DNA of 61,219 nucleotides from Verrucomicrobiia bacterium (GCA_035765895.1 DASTWL010000082.1:1-61219), one strand, 5' to 3'; positions 7,516 through 19,556 are shown, counted from the first letter of the stretch. Translations and numbers: made by a program. Notes: generated by a model from the sequence alone, not told the origin.

Positions 7516-9669
7516 TCAGCGCGGGCGTGGGGTTGGCGGGCTGCGGCGCACCTGGACACGCGGATGCCGGCCGGCGGGGATTTTGCCGTTGATGCGGCTG
7601 CCGCCCTGGGCTAGCGCGATGAAATCAAACTGACTCCGGCGCGTCGGCGTGTTCCTTGGTTTGGGCGGAATCACGTAGGCACCGTCGGCTTGCAGATGGC
7701 GCGCCTTGACGTTGTCCGCAAGGGCCACCGCGAGAATCTCATCCATGATGCGGCTGCGCAGGACGCCGTCCTCCACCGGGAAGGCCACTTCGATGCGCCG
7801 GAAGAAATTCCGCGGCATCCAGTCGGCACTGCTGAGAAACACCTCGGGGCGCGCGGCGTTTTCGAAGTAATAAATGCGGTGATGTTCCAGAAAACGGTCC
7901 ACGATGCTGCGCACGGTGACGTTTTCCGACACGCCGGGCAGACCGGGGCGCAGACAGCAGACGCCGCGCACGATCAAGTCGATGGTCACGCCCGCCCGGG
8001 ACGCGTCGTAGAGGGCCGCGATGATGCGTTCATCCACCAGTGAATTGACCTTGGCAATGATGCGCGCAGGCAAACCTTGGCGGGCATGGGCGGCCTCGCG
8101 GGCGATGAGCTGCAACATTCGCTCGTGCAGGTCGAACGGCGCGACGAGGAATTTCTGCGAGCCTTGATACTGGCAAATACCCGTGAGCAGATTGAACAAG
8201 CTGGTGGCGTCTTCGCCCATGCCGGGCTTGCACGTGAGCAGGCCCAGGTCGGTGTAAAGCCGGGCCGTCGAAGCATTGTAATTGCCCGTGGCCAGGTGCA
8301 CGTAGCGCCGGATGCCGTCGGGATCGCGCCGCACGATGAGCGAAACCTTCGCGTGAATTTTGTAACCCACGAGTCCGTAAACCACGTGGACACCGGCTTC
8401 TTCAAGCTGTCGCGCCCACTGAATGTTGTTGGCCTCGTCGAACCGCGCGCGCAATTCCACCACCGCCGTGACCTGCTTGCCGTTGCGCACGGCGCTCATC
8501 AGTGCGCCCACGATGCGCGTGTCACCGCCGGTGCGATAAAGCGTCTGCTTGATTGCGAGCACCATCGGATCCTGCGCCGCCTTATCGAGAAACTCCACGA
8601 CCGTGCTGAACGTTTCGTAGGGGTGATGCAGCAGGATGTCGCGCTCACGAATGGCGGCGAACACGTCGGCTTTGCCGCGCAAGGCGGGCGCAACCGGCGC
8701 CACAAAGGGAGGGTCGCGCAGCTCCGGCGAATGATCGCCCTGGCAGATTTGCATGAGGCCCGTCGGATTCACCGGGCCGTTGACAACATACAGGTCGTCG
8801 TCCGTGAGGCGCAAACGGCGGAGCAGGGCGGACGTCAACTCGCCCGGGCAGCCCTGCTCAATCTCGAGCCGCACGGCGTCGCCTTTGCGCCGGTTGTGGA
8901 GTTCGTTTTCCACGGCCTTGAGCAGGTTCGCGATTTCCTCCTCGTCGATGTAAAGCTCGCTGTTGCGCGTGACGCGGAACATCCAGCTCCCCAAAATTCG
9001 TGTGCCCGGAAACAGCTCCGGCAGGTGGTGTTTGATGATCTGACCGAGGAAGACATAGTCCTGGCGGCCATCTTCGCGCGGCAGTTTGATCAGGCGCGGC
9101 AACAGCCTTGGCAGCTGCACCACCGCCAGCCGTTTCTCGGCTCTGTCCACCCGCCGGGTCTCGAGTTCGAGCACGATGTTGAGGGACTTGTTCAACAACT
9201 GGGGGAACGGATGCGCCGGATCAAGGCCCAGTGGCGTCAACACCGGCAACACTTCGGTGCGGTAAAAGCGGCCCACCCAATCGAGGTCTTCAGCTCGCAG
9301 CTCGGGCATCTTCAGAAAGCGGATGCCGTTGCGCAGGAGCGCCGGCGCCAGCTCTTCATTCCAGCATTCGTATTGTTGCGCCACCATGGCCAGCGCCCGG
9401 CGGGCCACGGCCCGGAAGGTTTCGCTGGCCGTGCGGCCGTCCACCGTGCGCTCCACGACGTCGCTTTCGATCTGTTGTTTGAGACCGGCCACGCGGACTT
9501 CAAAGAACTCATCGAGGTTGGAACTGGTGATGCAGAAAAATTTAACGCGTTCCAGCAGAGGCGTGGCGGGATTCAATGCCTCGTCCAGCACGCGCTGGTT
9601 GAATTCCAACCAGCTCAACTCGCGGTTGAGAAAGTGCTCCGGCGGAACGTTGGTTTCCTGCTTCGACAT
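7516..9669 (-). CDS. ppk1: Polyphosphate kinase 1
   Basis: Reversibly makes inorganic polyphosphate from ATP. The 717-residue product has the full PPK1 layout. The N-domain starts NRELSWLEFNQRVL. Then come the head domain and two phospholipase-D-like halves. The autophosphorylated histidine is seen in GYKIHAKVSLI (His ~439), and the second conserved histidine in FLEHHRIYYF, followed by SSADWMPRNFFRR. HPYETFSTVVEFL is another family signature. ATG 9669 is chosen because the protein then begins about 10 residues before the conserved N-terminus; an earlier in-frame start would add unrelated sequence. It is followed by the HAD phosphatase gene, possibly in one transcript. Confidence 0.96.
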   Translation of the reverse strand: MSKQETNVPPEHFLNRELSWLEFNQRVLDEALNPATPLLERVKFFCITSSNLDEFFEVRVAGLKQQIESDVVERTVDGRTASETFRAVARRALAMVAQQYECWNEELAPALLRNGIRFLKMPELRAEDLDWVGRFYRTEVLPVLTPLGLDPAHPFPQLLNKSLNIVLELETRRVDRAEKRLAVVQLPRLLPRLIKLPREDGRQDYVFLGQIIKHHLPELFPGTRILGSWMFRVTRNSELYIDEEEIANLLKAVENELHNRRKGDAVRLEIEQGCPGELTSALLRRLRLTDDDLYVVNGPVNPTGLMQICQGDHSPELRDPPFVAPVAPALRGKADVFAAIRERDILLHHPYETFSTVVEFLDKAAQDPMVLAIKQTLYRTGGDTRIVGALMSAVRNGKQVTAVVELRARFDEANNIQWARQLEEAGVHVVYGLVGYKIHAKVSLIVRRDPDGIRRYVHLATGNYNASTARLYTDLGLLTCKPGMGEDATSLFNLLTGICQYQGSQKFLVAPFDLHERMLQLIAREAAHARQGLPARIIAKVNSLVDERIIAALYDASRAGVTIDLIVRGVCCLRPGLPGVSENVTVRSIVDRFLEHHRIYYFENAARPEVFLSSADWMPRNFFRRIEVAFPVEDGVLRSRIMDEILAVALADNVKARHLQADGAYVIPPKPRNTPTRRSQFDFIALAQGGSRINGKIPAGRHPRVQVRRSPPTPRPR

Positions 9670-9762
9670 AAGGCAGGCGGGGAAGGTAGCGTCGGGCTGG
9701 TGAAATGCGAGTGACAATTCGGCAACGAGGCGCCAAGGCTGTTCCCCGGTCGGAAGCTGAAG

Positions 9763-10998
<1,236 letters not shown>

Positions 10999-12936
10999 AT
11001 GTTCGTTTATCCAAAACAATACGACGTCATCGTAGTGGGCGCGGGGCACGCGGGTGTTGAGGCCGCTTTGGCCGCGGCCAGAATTGGGTGCCAGACACTA
11101 TTGCTAACGATCAATCTCGACACCATCGGGCAAATGTCATGCAACCCTGCTATCGGTGGCCTGGCCAAAGGTCATTTGGCGCGGGAAATTGACGCCCTTG
11201 GTGGAGAAATGGGTAAAGCCATCGATACGAATGGCTTACAGTTTAGAATGTTGAATACAAAAAAAGGCCCGGCAGTGTGGGCGCCGCGTGCCCAAGCCGA
11301 CAAAAAAGCCTACCAGTTCTACCTGAAGTGGGTTTGCGAGAGACAAACGAATTTGGATATCAAGCAGGCACAGACGGCAAACATTTTGCGGAAGGCGGAT
11401 CGGGTTCAAGGCGTTCAAACTACTTTAGGCGTTCAATATCTCGCTAAAGCAGTCGTCGTAACGACTGGCACATTCCTGCGCGGTTTGATGCACATTGGAT
11501 TCAATCAACAATCTGGCGGACGTGCCGGCGAGTCAGCGGCTTTGAACCTATCCGATTCGCTCAAAGAAGTGGGCTTACAACTTGGACGACTCAAAACGGG
11601 AACTCCGCCTAGAATACTTAAGTCCACAATCGACTTCGGCAAAATCGAAGAGCAAAAGGGTGATGATCCCGTGCCATACTTTAGCTTTTGGAAGGATGAT
11701 TTGTTCCACGTGGAACAACCGGCACCATCTAATGGGAATGACTGCGGATCCAAAGTAAAATATCCTCCACATTCAATTCTTGAGCGGAATGGTGGCCAGG
11801 TTTCGTGTTACGTGACATTTACTAGCGAACGAACGGCGGCTTGCATTCGGGCTAATTTAGATAAATCGCCCCTGTATTCGGGGGTAATTGAGGGTGTTGG
11901 CCCAAGATATTGCCCTTCCATTGAGGATAAGATTGTAAAATTTCCGGAAAAGGACCGGCATCAGATCTTTTTGGAACCCGAGGGGATTTCGACGGACGAA
12001 TACTATGTCAATGGGTTTTCAACTTCTCTGCCATACGAAGTTCAAATTGAGATGGTGCGCACGATTCTAGGTTGCGAGCGAGCCGAAATAATGCGGCCAG
12101 CCTATGCTGTGGAGTATGATTTTGCTTTTCCAACTCAATTGTTACCCTCGCTTGAGACCAAATGTTGCCAAGGCCTTTTCTTGGCTGGGCAAATCAATGG
12201 AACATCCGGTTACGAGGAAGCAGGCGCGCAAGGGTTGATGGCGGGAATCAATGCCGCCCGCTTGTGTCAATCGAAGCTACCCATCGTCCTGCGACGCGAT
12301 CAAGCTTACATTGGTGTCCTAATTGACGATCTGATTACCAAAGGCACCACTGAGCCTTATCGAATGTTTACGTCCCGAGCCGAATATCGGCTGTTGCTCC
12401 GACAAGACAACGCAGACGCGAGGCTGTCGCAAATCGGCTACGAGGTTGGGCTCCTCTCTCATCGCAACTTCGTCCAGTTTCAAACGAAGCAGGCGGCTAT
12501 TATGGGAGAATTGAAACGCCTCACCGAAACGCGGGTGGGGCGTGATACGTTGGAGCAAATGCTAAAGCGGCCGGAGATTTCTTACTCGGATTTACCGCAT
12601 CAAAACGCCGCGCTTTCCGACGAGGCCATTCTGCAGGTGGAAATTGCCGTGAAATATGCCGGCTACATTGATCGCCAGGAGGCGGAGGTCCAGAAGTTTA
12701 AATCATTGGAAGAAAAGGAAATACCGAATTCATTTCAGTATGAATCCGTGCCGGGGTTACGAACGGAGGCACGCCAAAAACTGGCGGCAATCCGCCCTCA
12801 AACTATTGGTCAAGCTACGCGGATCTCGGGAGTTTCCCCGGCCGATCTCAGTTTGGTGATGGTCTGGATGCGACGTGGGAGCATGTCGCCCCAAGCTGTT
12901 TCTGATTGCGGTATTTCGGCCAACGATTTGGATTAG
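10999..12936 (+). CDS. mnmG: tRNA U34 5-carboxymethylaminomethyl modification enzyme MnmG (GidA)
   Basis: FAD-dependent partner of MnmE that installs the cmnm5 group on wobble uridine. The 645-residue product starts YDVIVVGAGHAGVEAALAAA (FAD-binding dinucleotide fold). It continues with SCNPAIGGLAKGHL and a conserved RLKTGTPPRI. GLFLAGQINGTSGYEEAAGQ-like sequence appears as AGQINGTSGYEEAGAQG, with the C-terminal SRAEYRLLLRQDNAD. ATG 10999 is the family start. Base composition is clearly lower in GC than the genes on both sides and codon use is relaxed, a trait shared with the next gene. It lies alone in the + direction, without rsmG or parAB behind it. Confidence 0.96.
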   Translation: MFVYPKQYDVIVVGAGHAGVEAALAAARIGCQTLLLTINLDTIGQMSCNPAIGGLAKGHLAREIDALGGEMGKAIDTNGLQFRMLNTKKGPAVWAPRAQADKKAYQFYLKWVCERQTNLDIKQAQTANILRKADRVQGVQTTLGVQYLAKAVVVTTGTFLRGLMHIGFNQQSGGRAGESAALNLSDSLKEVGLQLGRLKTGTPPRILKSTIDFGKIEEQKGDDPVPYFSFWKDDLFHVEQPAPSNGNDCGSKVKYPPHSILERNGGQVSCYVTFTSERTAACIRANLDKSPLYSGVIEGVGPRYCPSIEDKIVKFPEKDRHQIFLEPEGISTDEYYVNGFSTSLPYEVQIEMVRTILGCERAEIMRPAYAVEYDFAFPTQLLPSLETKCCQGLFLAGQINGTSGYEEAGAQGLMAGINAARLCQSKLPIVLRRDQAYIGVLIDDLITKGTTEPYRMFTSRAEYRLLLRQDNADARLSQIGYEVGLLSHRNFVQFQTKQAAIMGELKRLTETRVGRDTLEQMLKRPEISYSDLPHQNAALSDEAILQVEIAVKYAGYIDRQEAEVQKFKSLEEKEIPNSFQYESVPGLRTEARQKLAAIRPQTIGQATRISGVSPADLSLVMVWMRRGSMSPQAVSDCGISANDLD

Positions 12937-12972
12937 GCGGGCGTTCCGTAACATCACCACCTGCGCTTCGTT

Positions 12973-13470
12973 TTAAAAGCCAAGCTTGGCCAGTTCGTTT
13001 TGTAGTCCGATTTGAAATTGTTCGACGTCAATGGCTGAAGGCCGATATCCCTTCTGCTGCGGAGCAAGGCCGAGGCGGCCGGTTTGGTCCAATGTCCACT
13101 CGGCTTGCTGACCGTCGCTGAAAGTGACCTTTCCACTCACAAGCGCTCCAGGACGTGCGATTTGATCAACGGTCACGGCAACCTGGGCGGAATAGTTGGG
13201 AGACTGTTTGCTAATTGTCTTATCATTAGCGTCTTGTGAATTGTTTGCAGGATTGTTTGGCGGAGGAGTTGGTGGCTGCGGTTTGATCTCCTCTTTGGGG
13301 GGGGCGGGATCTGCCGGCGTCAGCTTTAGGTCATCTACCAGCAACCGCACTTCCATGTAAGTCAATCTTAGCCCAAGTTCATTTCCCAATCGGGACTGAA
13401 TTTCCGAAAGTTTGAGGCCCTGCTTAATCCACTGCTCCACTTGGCGTTTCTGTGCGTCGTCCAATTTCAT
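12973..13470 (-). CDS. Hypothetical protein with helical N-terminus and proline-rich linker
   Basis: Not recognised. The 165-residue product begins with a charged helical region resembling a small DNA-binding or helix-turn-helix segment (VEQWIKQGLKLSEIQSRLG). A linker rich in Pro, Gln and Asn follows (residues ~70-95), then a C-terminal part with DQIARPGALVSGKVTFSDG and EWTLDQTGRLGL, which looks like small beta structure. ATG 13470 is preferred since upstream residues are basic and irregular. It converges on mnmG (36 bp between stops) and shares its lower GC content. The arrangement of a helix-turn-helix-like head and a beta tail could suit a scaffold or regulator, but no function is claimed. 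Confidence 0.6.
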   Translation of the reverse strand: MKLDDAQKRQVEQWIKQGLKLSEIQSRLGNELGLRLTYMEVRLLVDDLKLTPADPAPPKEEIKPQPPTPPPNNPANNSQDANDKTISKQSPNYSAQVAVTVDQIARPGALVSGKVTFSDGQQAEWTLDQTGRLGLAPQQKGYRPSAIDVEQFQIGLQNELAKLGF

Positions 13471-13955
13471 GCGGGGATTCTTTCCGAGTGCGGCGTGACG
13501 GTGAAGGAAAATCGCTTTGCGGTTGTGCCTTGCGTTCATGGATTCAACTGGCGGCCTCGAAAACCGGTTTTGAACAGGCTGGCCAAAATGCGGCACAAGT
13601 CCTTTCGCATCAGCCGGGCCTTATCGAATTTCCCCATGGGCAACTGCATGAAGTGAGGGCTTGACTGCCAATTTATCGGTCCGGTCCGGTGAATCTACGA
13701 GTGGGCTCGACGGCATTGCAGTAAGGGGGGAGCGGAATAAGTGAATTATTTTCACGCTGCCTGTAAAAAATATTCACTCGCAATACCCTCTCTCCAAGTT
13801 GCTTTGGTATCCGGTCCGCTTCGGCTGCCGACGATTGCACGACCCGATGACGGGACAGACGAGTGACCCAACTGATTCCCGGTCGCTGGCGCGTAGTCGC
13901 TTCGGGCGTATTGCGCCCAAAGCTGTCGGCAGAACGAACCATAAATCCCAACAAA
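13471..13955. promoter_or_regulatory. Intergenic region upstream of the porin and urea operon, with inverted repeats
   Basis: About 485 bp between divergently read genes. It holds gtgaa-N5-ttcac at 13741-13755, and an agtgaat copy at 13740-13746 that is inverted as attcact at 13772-13778. Three related half-sites within 40 bp, in a local A/T-rich patch, look like an operator for a dimeric regulator of the urea locus. No convincing sigma-54 element or sigma-70 promoter could be read with confidence. Confidence 0.4.
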
Positions 13956-15194
13956 ATGAAGAGAAAACGGACCAACTACCAAAAGCTGACCCATGTCGGC
14001 GCCTGTCTGGGTGTCGTCATGGGCGGCGCACTGGCTCACGGTGCAACGCTCGATCAATTGAGCCAGGAGAATCAGGAACTCAAAACACGTTTGGACGCGC
14101 TGGAGACTTTGGCCCAGAAGGAAGGGCTGCTGCCCAGTGGCACTCCGGCGCCGCGGCTGGTCTCGGCCATGTCCGACATCACCATCAGCGGTTTTGTCCA
14201 AGCTTCCTATTTCTACAACACGCAGCATCCGGCTGACGGTTATTCGGATGCTTACTTGTGGAACACAAAAGACAACTCGTTTTCGCTCAACAAGATCAAG
14301 CTGACCATTGCCAGCAAGCCGGTCGAGCGCAGTGGTGACGAATGGGGGGCGGGGTTTCGCACGTCCCTCATGTGGGGTGAGGATACTCCGAACCTCAACA
14401 CCGGCAGCCCGAACGCCGGATTCGAGGCCGTGCGTGAAGCGTATGTCGAAGTGAACGCCCCGGTCGGCACGGGGTTGAACATTAAAGCCGGTCAATTGAT
14501 TTCATTGTTGAACTGGGAATCTGGCGACGGCGGCGCCGCCAATCCCAACTTTTCGCAGGGCAATCAATGGTGGTTCACCGGCAACGGTCCCTCGGCCGGC
14601 GTGCAGTTGGGCTATACGTTTTCCGACAAAGTGGATCTCAAGGTGCGCGTGCAGAACGGATTGTTCGCGGGTCCGGTGGACAGCAACCAAGGCAAGGCCT
14701 TCCTTGGCAGCTTGGGGCTTAAACCGAACAGCAAAACGTGGGTGAACCTGATTGGCTGGTTTGACGACCAAGGCGGTGGCACCGATTGTGCCGGCTTCTC
14801 GACCATTGGCGGTTATAAGGTATCCGACAAACTCGGCACGGGCTGGGAGTTTGATTACTTCAACTTCAGTGCACCCGGCAACAGTTCGGACTTGTGGTCC
14901 ATCGGCGGCTGGGCTTGGTATGACTTCACCTCGAAAGTCGGCCTCGCCTTCCGCGCCGATTTCATCGACAGCCCGGATGGTGTGCTGGGACCGGCCGTGC
15001 GGCCCGGAGCCGGTATTACGACACCGGATGCCGACGGTAATCTCGCCAGCTTCACGCTTACGTTGAACCTCAAGCCGGCGCCGAACATCAAGATCCAGCC
15101 CGAAGTCCGTTACGACACGACGTCCTACACGGGCGGCCTCGATGGCGACAAAGGGCGCTTCATTCTCGGCGCGGGTGTCAGCTACTTGTTCTGA
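13956..15194 (+). CDS. Outer-membrane beta-barrel porin (BBP2/OmpL-like)
   Basis: The 412-residue product has a signal peptide (residues 1-29, ending GGALAHGA). A short coiled coil follows (LDQLSQENQELKTRLDALE), as in trimeric porins. Alternating amphipathic strands then run to a C-terminal phenylalanine (GVSYLF), the usual barrel-insertion signal. Motifs such as ISGFVQASYFYN and FDYFNFSAPGN fit the putative beta-barrel porin-2 family. ATG 13956 directly precedes the signal peptide. It stands 41 bp upstream of urtA in the same direction, so it is the probable outer-membrane entry route for urea or short amides. Substrate is inferred from context only. Confidence 0.82.
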   Translation: MKRKRTNYQKLTHVGACLGVVMGGALAHGATLDQLSQENQELKTRLDALETLAQKEGLLPSGTPAPRLVSAMSDITISGFVQASYFYNTQHPADGYSDAYLWNTKDNSFSLNKIKLTIASKPVERSGDEWGAGFRTSLMWGEDTPNLNTGSPNAGFEAVREAYVEVNAPVGTGLNIKAGQLISLLNWESGDGGAANPNFSQGNQWWFTGNGPSAGVQLGYTFSDKVDLKVRVQNGLFAGPVDSNQGKAFLGSLGLKPNSKTWVNLIGWFDDQGGGTDCAGFSTIGGYKVSDKLGTGWEFDYFNFSAPGNSSDLWSIGGWAWYDFTSKVGLAFRADFIDSPDGVLGPAVRPGAGITTPDADGNLASFTLTLNLKPAPNIKIQPEVRYDTTSYTGGLDGDKGRFILGAGVSYLF

Positions 15195-15235
15195 TCTCGA
15201 AAACTCAAACCAACTAGGAAAGAAATCTTGTTACC

Positions 15236-16531
15236 ATGAAAAATTCATTCCTGCAGAAATGGCTCGGATGCGCGGCGGTCCTGTTGACCGCAGCCAGCGT
15301 CTTCGCGGCGGACACCGTGAAGGTTGGAGTGCTCCACTCCCTGTCCGGCACGATGGCCATCAGCGAAACGTCCTTGCGCGACATGCTGCTGTTTGCCTTC
15401 GATGAGATCAATCAGGCCGGCGGCATCAAAGTCGATGGCAAAAACTACCAGATTGAACCCGTCGTGGTGGACGGTGCATCCAACTGGCCGCTCTTCGCCG
15501 AGAAAGCGAAGCAACTCCTGGAGCAGGACAAGGTTGCAGTCGTGTTCGGCTGCTGGACATCGGTCAGCCGCAAGTCCGTGTTGCCAGTGTTTGAAAAAGA
15601 CAACGGCCTGCTGTTTTATCCGGTGCAGTATGAGGGCGAAGAACTGTCGAAGAACATATTCTACACGGCGGAAGCGGTGAACCAGCAGGCCACGCCCGCG
15701 GTGGATTACCTGCTAAAGCTGGGAAAAAAGAAGTTCTACCTCATCGGAACGGATTACGTTTATCCGCAGACCACCAATCTGATCCTCTACAAGTATCTCC
15801 AACTGCACGGCATCGCGTTGGAAAACATCGGCGGCGGTCTGCGCAAAGACGCGGACGGCAAGGTGATTTCCGCAGGTAAATACGTTCCGTTCGGGCACAC
15901 GGACTTCCAGCAGATCGTGGCGGAGATCAAGCAGTTTTCCGCCAGCGGCGACGCGTGCGTGTTGAACACGATCAATGGTGATTCAAACGTTCCGTTCTTC
16001 AAGGAAATTGCCGCCGCCGGCTTGTCCGCGGCGGATTGCCCGGTCGTTTCCTTCAGCCTTGCCGAAGACGAACTGCGCGCCCTGCCGACCAAGGACTTGG
16101 TGGGTGAGCTCGGGTGCTGGACTTATTTCATGTCCATCAACACGCCCGAAAACAAGAGCTTCCTCAAACGCTGGTATGCCTGGTTGGAGACGCAAAGCCA
16201 TCCTGGCGTGGTGAAGGAAAAACGCGTCGTGGACAGCCCGATGGTCCTTTCCTACGACGGCGTTTACCTCTGGAAAAACGCCGTGGAAAAGGCCGGCACA
16301 TTTGATGTCGCCAAGGTGCGTGACACGCTGGAGTCCGGCGCCATCAGCTTCGACGGCCCCGGTGGCAAGACCACCATGCAGAAGAATCACCACACCATCA
16401 AAAACGTTTACATTGGCGAAACCAAGGCCAACGGGCAGTTCAAGATCCTCGAGGAATTCAAGGGTGTGGCGGGCGAGCCTTTCATTCTCAAAGGCCTCGA
16501 CGAGAAACTCACGGCCTCGGCGAACAAGTGA
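15236..16531 (+). CDS. urtA: Urea ABC transporter, substrate-binding protein
   Basis: Periplasmic urea-binding protein of a high-affinity Urt transporter (431 residues). A signal peptide ends about residue 24 ([19 protein letters not shown]). The family marks [45 protein letters not shown] and [12 protein letters not shown] are all present and separate UrtA from branched-chain amino-acid binding proteins. It is followed by a terminator-like hairpin and urtB, a layout that would give more binding protein than membrane subunit. The adjacent urease genes confirm urea as the substrate. Confidence 0.95.
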   Translation: MKNSFLQKWLGCAAVLLTAASVFAADTVKVGVLHSLSGTMAISETSLRDMLLFAFDEINQAGGIKVDGKNYQIEPVVVDGASNWPLFAEKAKQLLEQDKVAVVFGCWTSVSRKSVLPVFEKDNGLLFYPVQYEGEELSKNIFYTAEAVNQQATPAVDYLLKLGKKKFYLIGTDYVYPQTTNLILYKYLQLHGIALENIGGGLRKDADGKVISAGKYVPFGHTDFQQIVAEIKQFSASGDACVLNTINGDSNVPFFKEIAAAGLSAADCPVVSFSLAEDELRALPTKDLVGELGCWTYFMSINTPENKSFLKRWYAWLETQSHPGVVKEKRVVDSPMVLSYDGVYLWKNAVEKAGTFDVAKVRDTLESGAISFDGPGGKTTMQKNHHTIKNVYIGETKANGQFKILEEFKGVAGEPFILKGLDEKLTASANK

Positions 16532-16590
16532 CGCCTGAAGGATGAGTCATCGGCGCCGGAAACGATGATTCATTCAACGCGAACCTCAAC

Positions 16591-16625
16591 AGGGGCGGAG
16601 CCCGGCACTCCGCCCCTCTCTTTAT
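16591..16625 (+). terminator. Terminator/attenuator between urtA and urtB
   Basis: A perfect 10-bp stem (aggggcggag paired with ctccgcccct) around a 7-nt loop is followed by ctctttatt. It lies 60 bp after the urtA stop. If it works as a partial terminator it would keep urtA transcript above that of urtB-E. It also argues for the urtB start at ATG 16631, since an earlier start would place the hairpin inside the gene. Confidence 0.6.
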
Positions 16626-16630
16626 TCCGC

Positions 16631-18379
16631 ATGCCTTCCAAGTGCGCCACCATCCTGGCCTGGTGTTTGACCGCGTGGATCACCGCCGCAACGGCGGCCA
16701 CACCCACGCCGGGCAACGACACGGCAATTCGTCAGAAGCTGGTGAAAGCCATTCTAAGCGATGGCACTGCTCAGCAAACATTGCTGCGCGAATTGGGCGA
16801 CTCTGGCGCGAAGATTGTGCAGGACGTGTTGACCGCCTGGCCGCGCGACCAAATCATGCTTTACGAATGCGACGGCGCCAAAATTCCGGCGTTGCTGGGC
16901 GACGAGGAAGACGCCGACGGCAAGGTGGCGGCCGCGCGCATCGACACCGGCGAGCCGCTCAAGGATGGCAACGGTGTCCTGCTCCGCTTCAACGCGGCGG
17001 AGGTGACAACCGTCGAAACGGATGCCGTGTTGCGTCGCGCCATTCAACAGGTGCTGGACTCGCTGGCCTTGGCTGATCCCAATCCGGATGTGCGCCGCGC
17101 CGCGGTGTTGAAACTCGGCAATTCTCAGAAACCCCAATACCTCGACGTGCTGCAACAGCGGTTGCCGAAGGAGCCCGATGCAAATGTGCGCAAGAGCATC
17201 AATGAAGGCATCGCCCTGCTGCAGTTGGGCGACTCCAATGCGGTCGTGCAAATCGCCGCCGTGGAAGCCCTCGGCCGCATGAAGTCCATCGGCTGTTTGG
17301 ACAATCTGAAACGCTTTGCCGCCGGCCCCGGGCTTACGCCGGCCGCGCGCCGGGCAGCGAACCACGCCATCAAGACGATTGAAGACCACATCGCGGCGGT
17401 GAATTTTTTTGGGACGGTTTTCCGCGGCCTCAGTCTGGGCTCCATTCTGCTGATCGTGGCGCTGGGGCTGGCCATTACTTTCGGCCTGATGGGAGTCATC
17501 AACATGGCCCACGGCGAGATGATTGCAGTGGGCGCCTACACCACTTATGTGATCCAAAATCTGTTTGGCGCCGGGTTTGGTTTTTCCATCACCCTGCCCT
17601 TCAATTTCGGGGGCAAACCCATCGCTTTCGGCCTGCACCTGCCCGGTCTGAATGCCACTGGTGCGTGGTATGAAAGTTACTTCCTGTTTGCGATTCCGTT
17701 CAGCTTCATCGTGGCAGCGCTGGCTGGATTGGTGATTGAACGCGTGGTTATACGCTTTCTCTACCGGCGTCCGCTTGAATCCCTGCTCGCCACGTGGGGC
17801 GTGTCGCTCGTCATGCAACAATTGTTCCGCATGGTGTTCGGTGCAAACAATGTGCAGGTCAGTTCACCGAACTGGCTGCTGGGCCACTTCGATTGGAACG
17901 ATGTCATTTTCGGTTACAACCGCATCTTCGTCGTGCTCTTCGCCGGCCTCATCGTGGCGGGCACCTGGCTGCTGCTCGGACGCACGTCGCTTGGCCTGTT
18001 GATCCGGTCTGTGATGCAAAACCGCGACATGGCAGCCTGCGTTGGCGTGCGGACCACGCGCGTGAACATGCTGACCTTCGCCTTTGGTTCGGGACTGGCA
18101 GGACTGGCTGGCGCGTTCCTCTCGCAAATCGGCAACGTCGGTCCGAGCATGGGCCAGGACCACATCGTCAACGCGTTTATGACCGTGGTGGTTGGCGGTG
18201 TCGGCAGCATTGTGGGAACGGTTTTTTCCGCCGTGGGCATCGGGACGGCGGATCAAGTGCTGCAGCAGACCACGGGTTCACCGGTCACCGGCAAAATCGT
18301 CGTGCTGGTGGCGATCATCCTGTTTTTGCAGTGGAAGCCAGGCGGGTTGTTCTCCCTGCGCAGCCGCAGTCTCGACTGA
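16631..18379 (+). CDS. urtB: Urea ABC transporter, permease UrtB
   Basis: First membrane subunit of the urea importer (582 residues). A signal peptide (residues ~1-22) precedes a periplasmic domain of helical HEAT-like repeats (for instance [18 protein letters not shown] and [17 protein letters not shown], residues ~130-230). The LivH-like permease core follows from about residue 255, with [20 protein letters not shown] and [20 protein letters not shown]. The N-terminal domain is usual in UrtB and absent from LivH. ATG 16631 begins the signal peptide and clears the hairpin at 16591. The stop lies 4 bp before urtC. Confidence 0.94.
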   Translation: MPSKCATILAWCLTAWITAATAATPTPGNDTAIRQKLVKAILSDGTAQQTLLRELGDSGAKIVQDVLTAWPRDQIMLYECDGAKIPALLGDEEDADGKVAAARIDTGEPLKDGNGVLLRFNAAEVTTVETDAVLRRAIQQVLDSLALADPNPDVRRAAVLKLGNSQKPQYLDVLQQRLPKEPDANVRKSINEGIALLQLGDSNAVVQIAAVEALGRMKSIGCLDNLKRFAAGPGLTPAARRAANHAIKTIEDHIAAVNFFGTVFRGLSLGSILLIVALGLAITFGLMGVINMAHGEMIAVGAYTTYVIQNLFGAGFGFSITLPFNFGGKPIAFGLHLPGLNATGAWYESYFLFAIPFSFIVAALAGLVIERVVIRFLYRRPLESLLATWGVSLVMQQLFRMVFGANNVQVSSPNWLLGHFDWNDVIFGYNRIFVVLFAGLIVAGTWLLLGRTSLGLLIRSVMQNRDMAACVGVRTTRVNMLTFAFGSGLAGLAGAFLSQIGNVGPSMGQDHIVNAFMTVVVGGVGSIVGTVFSAVGIGTADQVLQQTTGSPVTGKIVVLVAIILFLQWKPGGLFSLRSRSLD

Positions 18380-18383
18380 CTTC

Positions 18384-19556
18384 ATGCAACGACGATTCTT
18401 CAACCACTGGGGCATGAGTCTGGCGGCGGTGCTGGCCCTCGTTTTCATTGTGGTCTTGCCGTGCTTAAATGCGTTCATGCCGGCCGGCAGCGTTTTGCAC
18501 GTCAGTGATTTCACCATCAATCTCTACGGCAAATATCTGTGCTACGCGATTCTCGCGATCAGCGTGGACCTGCTATGGGGTTACACCGGCCTGTTGAGTC
18601 TGGGGCAGGCGCTGTTCTTCAGCCTCGGCGGCTACATGATGGGGATGCATCTCATGCGCATGATTGGCGATCTCGGACAATATCACCAGCCCATCCCCGA
18701 CTTCCTCGTCTTTCTCGGGTGGAACAAGCTGCCGCCGTTCTGGAAGCCGTTCGCCAGCTTTCCGTTTGCCTTGTTGATGGTGTTCATGGTGCCGGGCGTG
18801 CTCTCGGCGGTCTTCGGTTACCTGGCCTTTCGGTCGCGGATTCGTGGCGTCTATTTTTCGATTCTCACGCAGGCCTTAACTTACGCGGCAGCGTTGCTCT
18901 TTTTCCGCAACAGCCTGCTCATGGGTGGCAACAACGGATTCACGGATTTCAAATTCATCCTCGGCCATGACCTGCGCGACCCGGCCGCGCAGCGCGGCCT
19001 TTACGTCGTCACGGGCATCACCCTCCTGGCGATTTTCCTGGGGTGCCGCTGGCTGAGCCGCACCAAGTTCGGTCTGGTGCAACAGGCCATTCGTGACCGG
19101 GAAAACCGCGTGCTGTTCAGCGGCTACGCAGCGGCGCATTACAAACTGTTTGTCTTCGTGCTGGCCGCCCTCATCGCGAGCATCGGCGGCATGCTCTATG
19201 TGCCCCAGGTTGGCATCATCAACCCCAGCGAAATGTGGCCGGACAAATCACTCGAAGCCGTCGTGTGGGTGGCCGTTGGCGGGCGCGGCACGTTGATCGG
19301 TCCGGTGCTGGGCGCGTTCGGTGTCAACGCGCTGAAGAGCTGGGCCACACGGGCATATCCGGATCTGTGGCTGATGTTTTTGGGCGGCTTGTTTGTGCTC
19401 GTCACCTTGTTCATGCCGAAAGGCATCGTGGGTCTGCCCGGACAACTGCTCGCTCTGAAACGACGTTATGGGGGCGCGCGGCGGGCGTCAGCCGAGGCTC
19501 CGCGCGCCGCTGCCAAAACCGCCCCGCACGCGGAAGAGGCGGTCGAAACCAAATGA
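18384..19556 (+). CDS. urtC: Urea ABC transporter, permease UrtC
   Basis: Second membrane subunit, LivM-type, of 390 residues. The sequence [26 protein letters not shown] is split here as [15 protein letters not shown], the hallmark of this family, with GGNNGFTDF and the late [18 protein letters not shown]. The C-terminal 30 residues are a basic, Ala-rich cytosolic tail. ATG 18384 is 4 bp after the urtB stop; the frame is open further upstream but overlaps urtB. The 3' end overlaps urtD by 4 bp (ATGA), so the two are translationally coupled. Confidence 0.94.
   Translation: MQRRFFNHWGMSLAAVLALVFIVVLPCLNAFMPAGSVLHVSDFTINLYGKYLCYAILAISVDLLWGYTGLLSLGQALFFSLGGYMMGMHLMRMIGDLGQYHQPIPDFLVFLGWNKLPPFWKPFASFPFALLMVFMVPGVLSAVFGYLAFRSRIRGVYFSILTQALTYAAALLFFRNSLLMGGNNGFTDFKFILGHDLRDPAAQRGLYVVTGITLLAIFLGCRWLSRTKFGLVQQAIRDRENRVLFSGYAAAHYKLFVFVLAALIASIGGMLYVPQVGIINPSEMWPDKSLEAVVWVAVGGRGTLIGPVLGAFGVNALKSWATRAYPDLWLMFLGGLFVLVTLFMPKGIVGLPGQLLALKRRYGGARRASAEAPRAAAKTAPHAEEAVETK

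Noticed and set aside
8077-9714. 545-codon open frame opposite ppk1
   Set aside because: PPK1 motifs on the minus strand account for this region; antisense translation has no recognisable domain.
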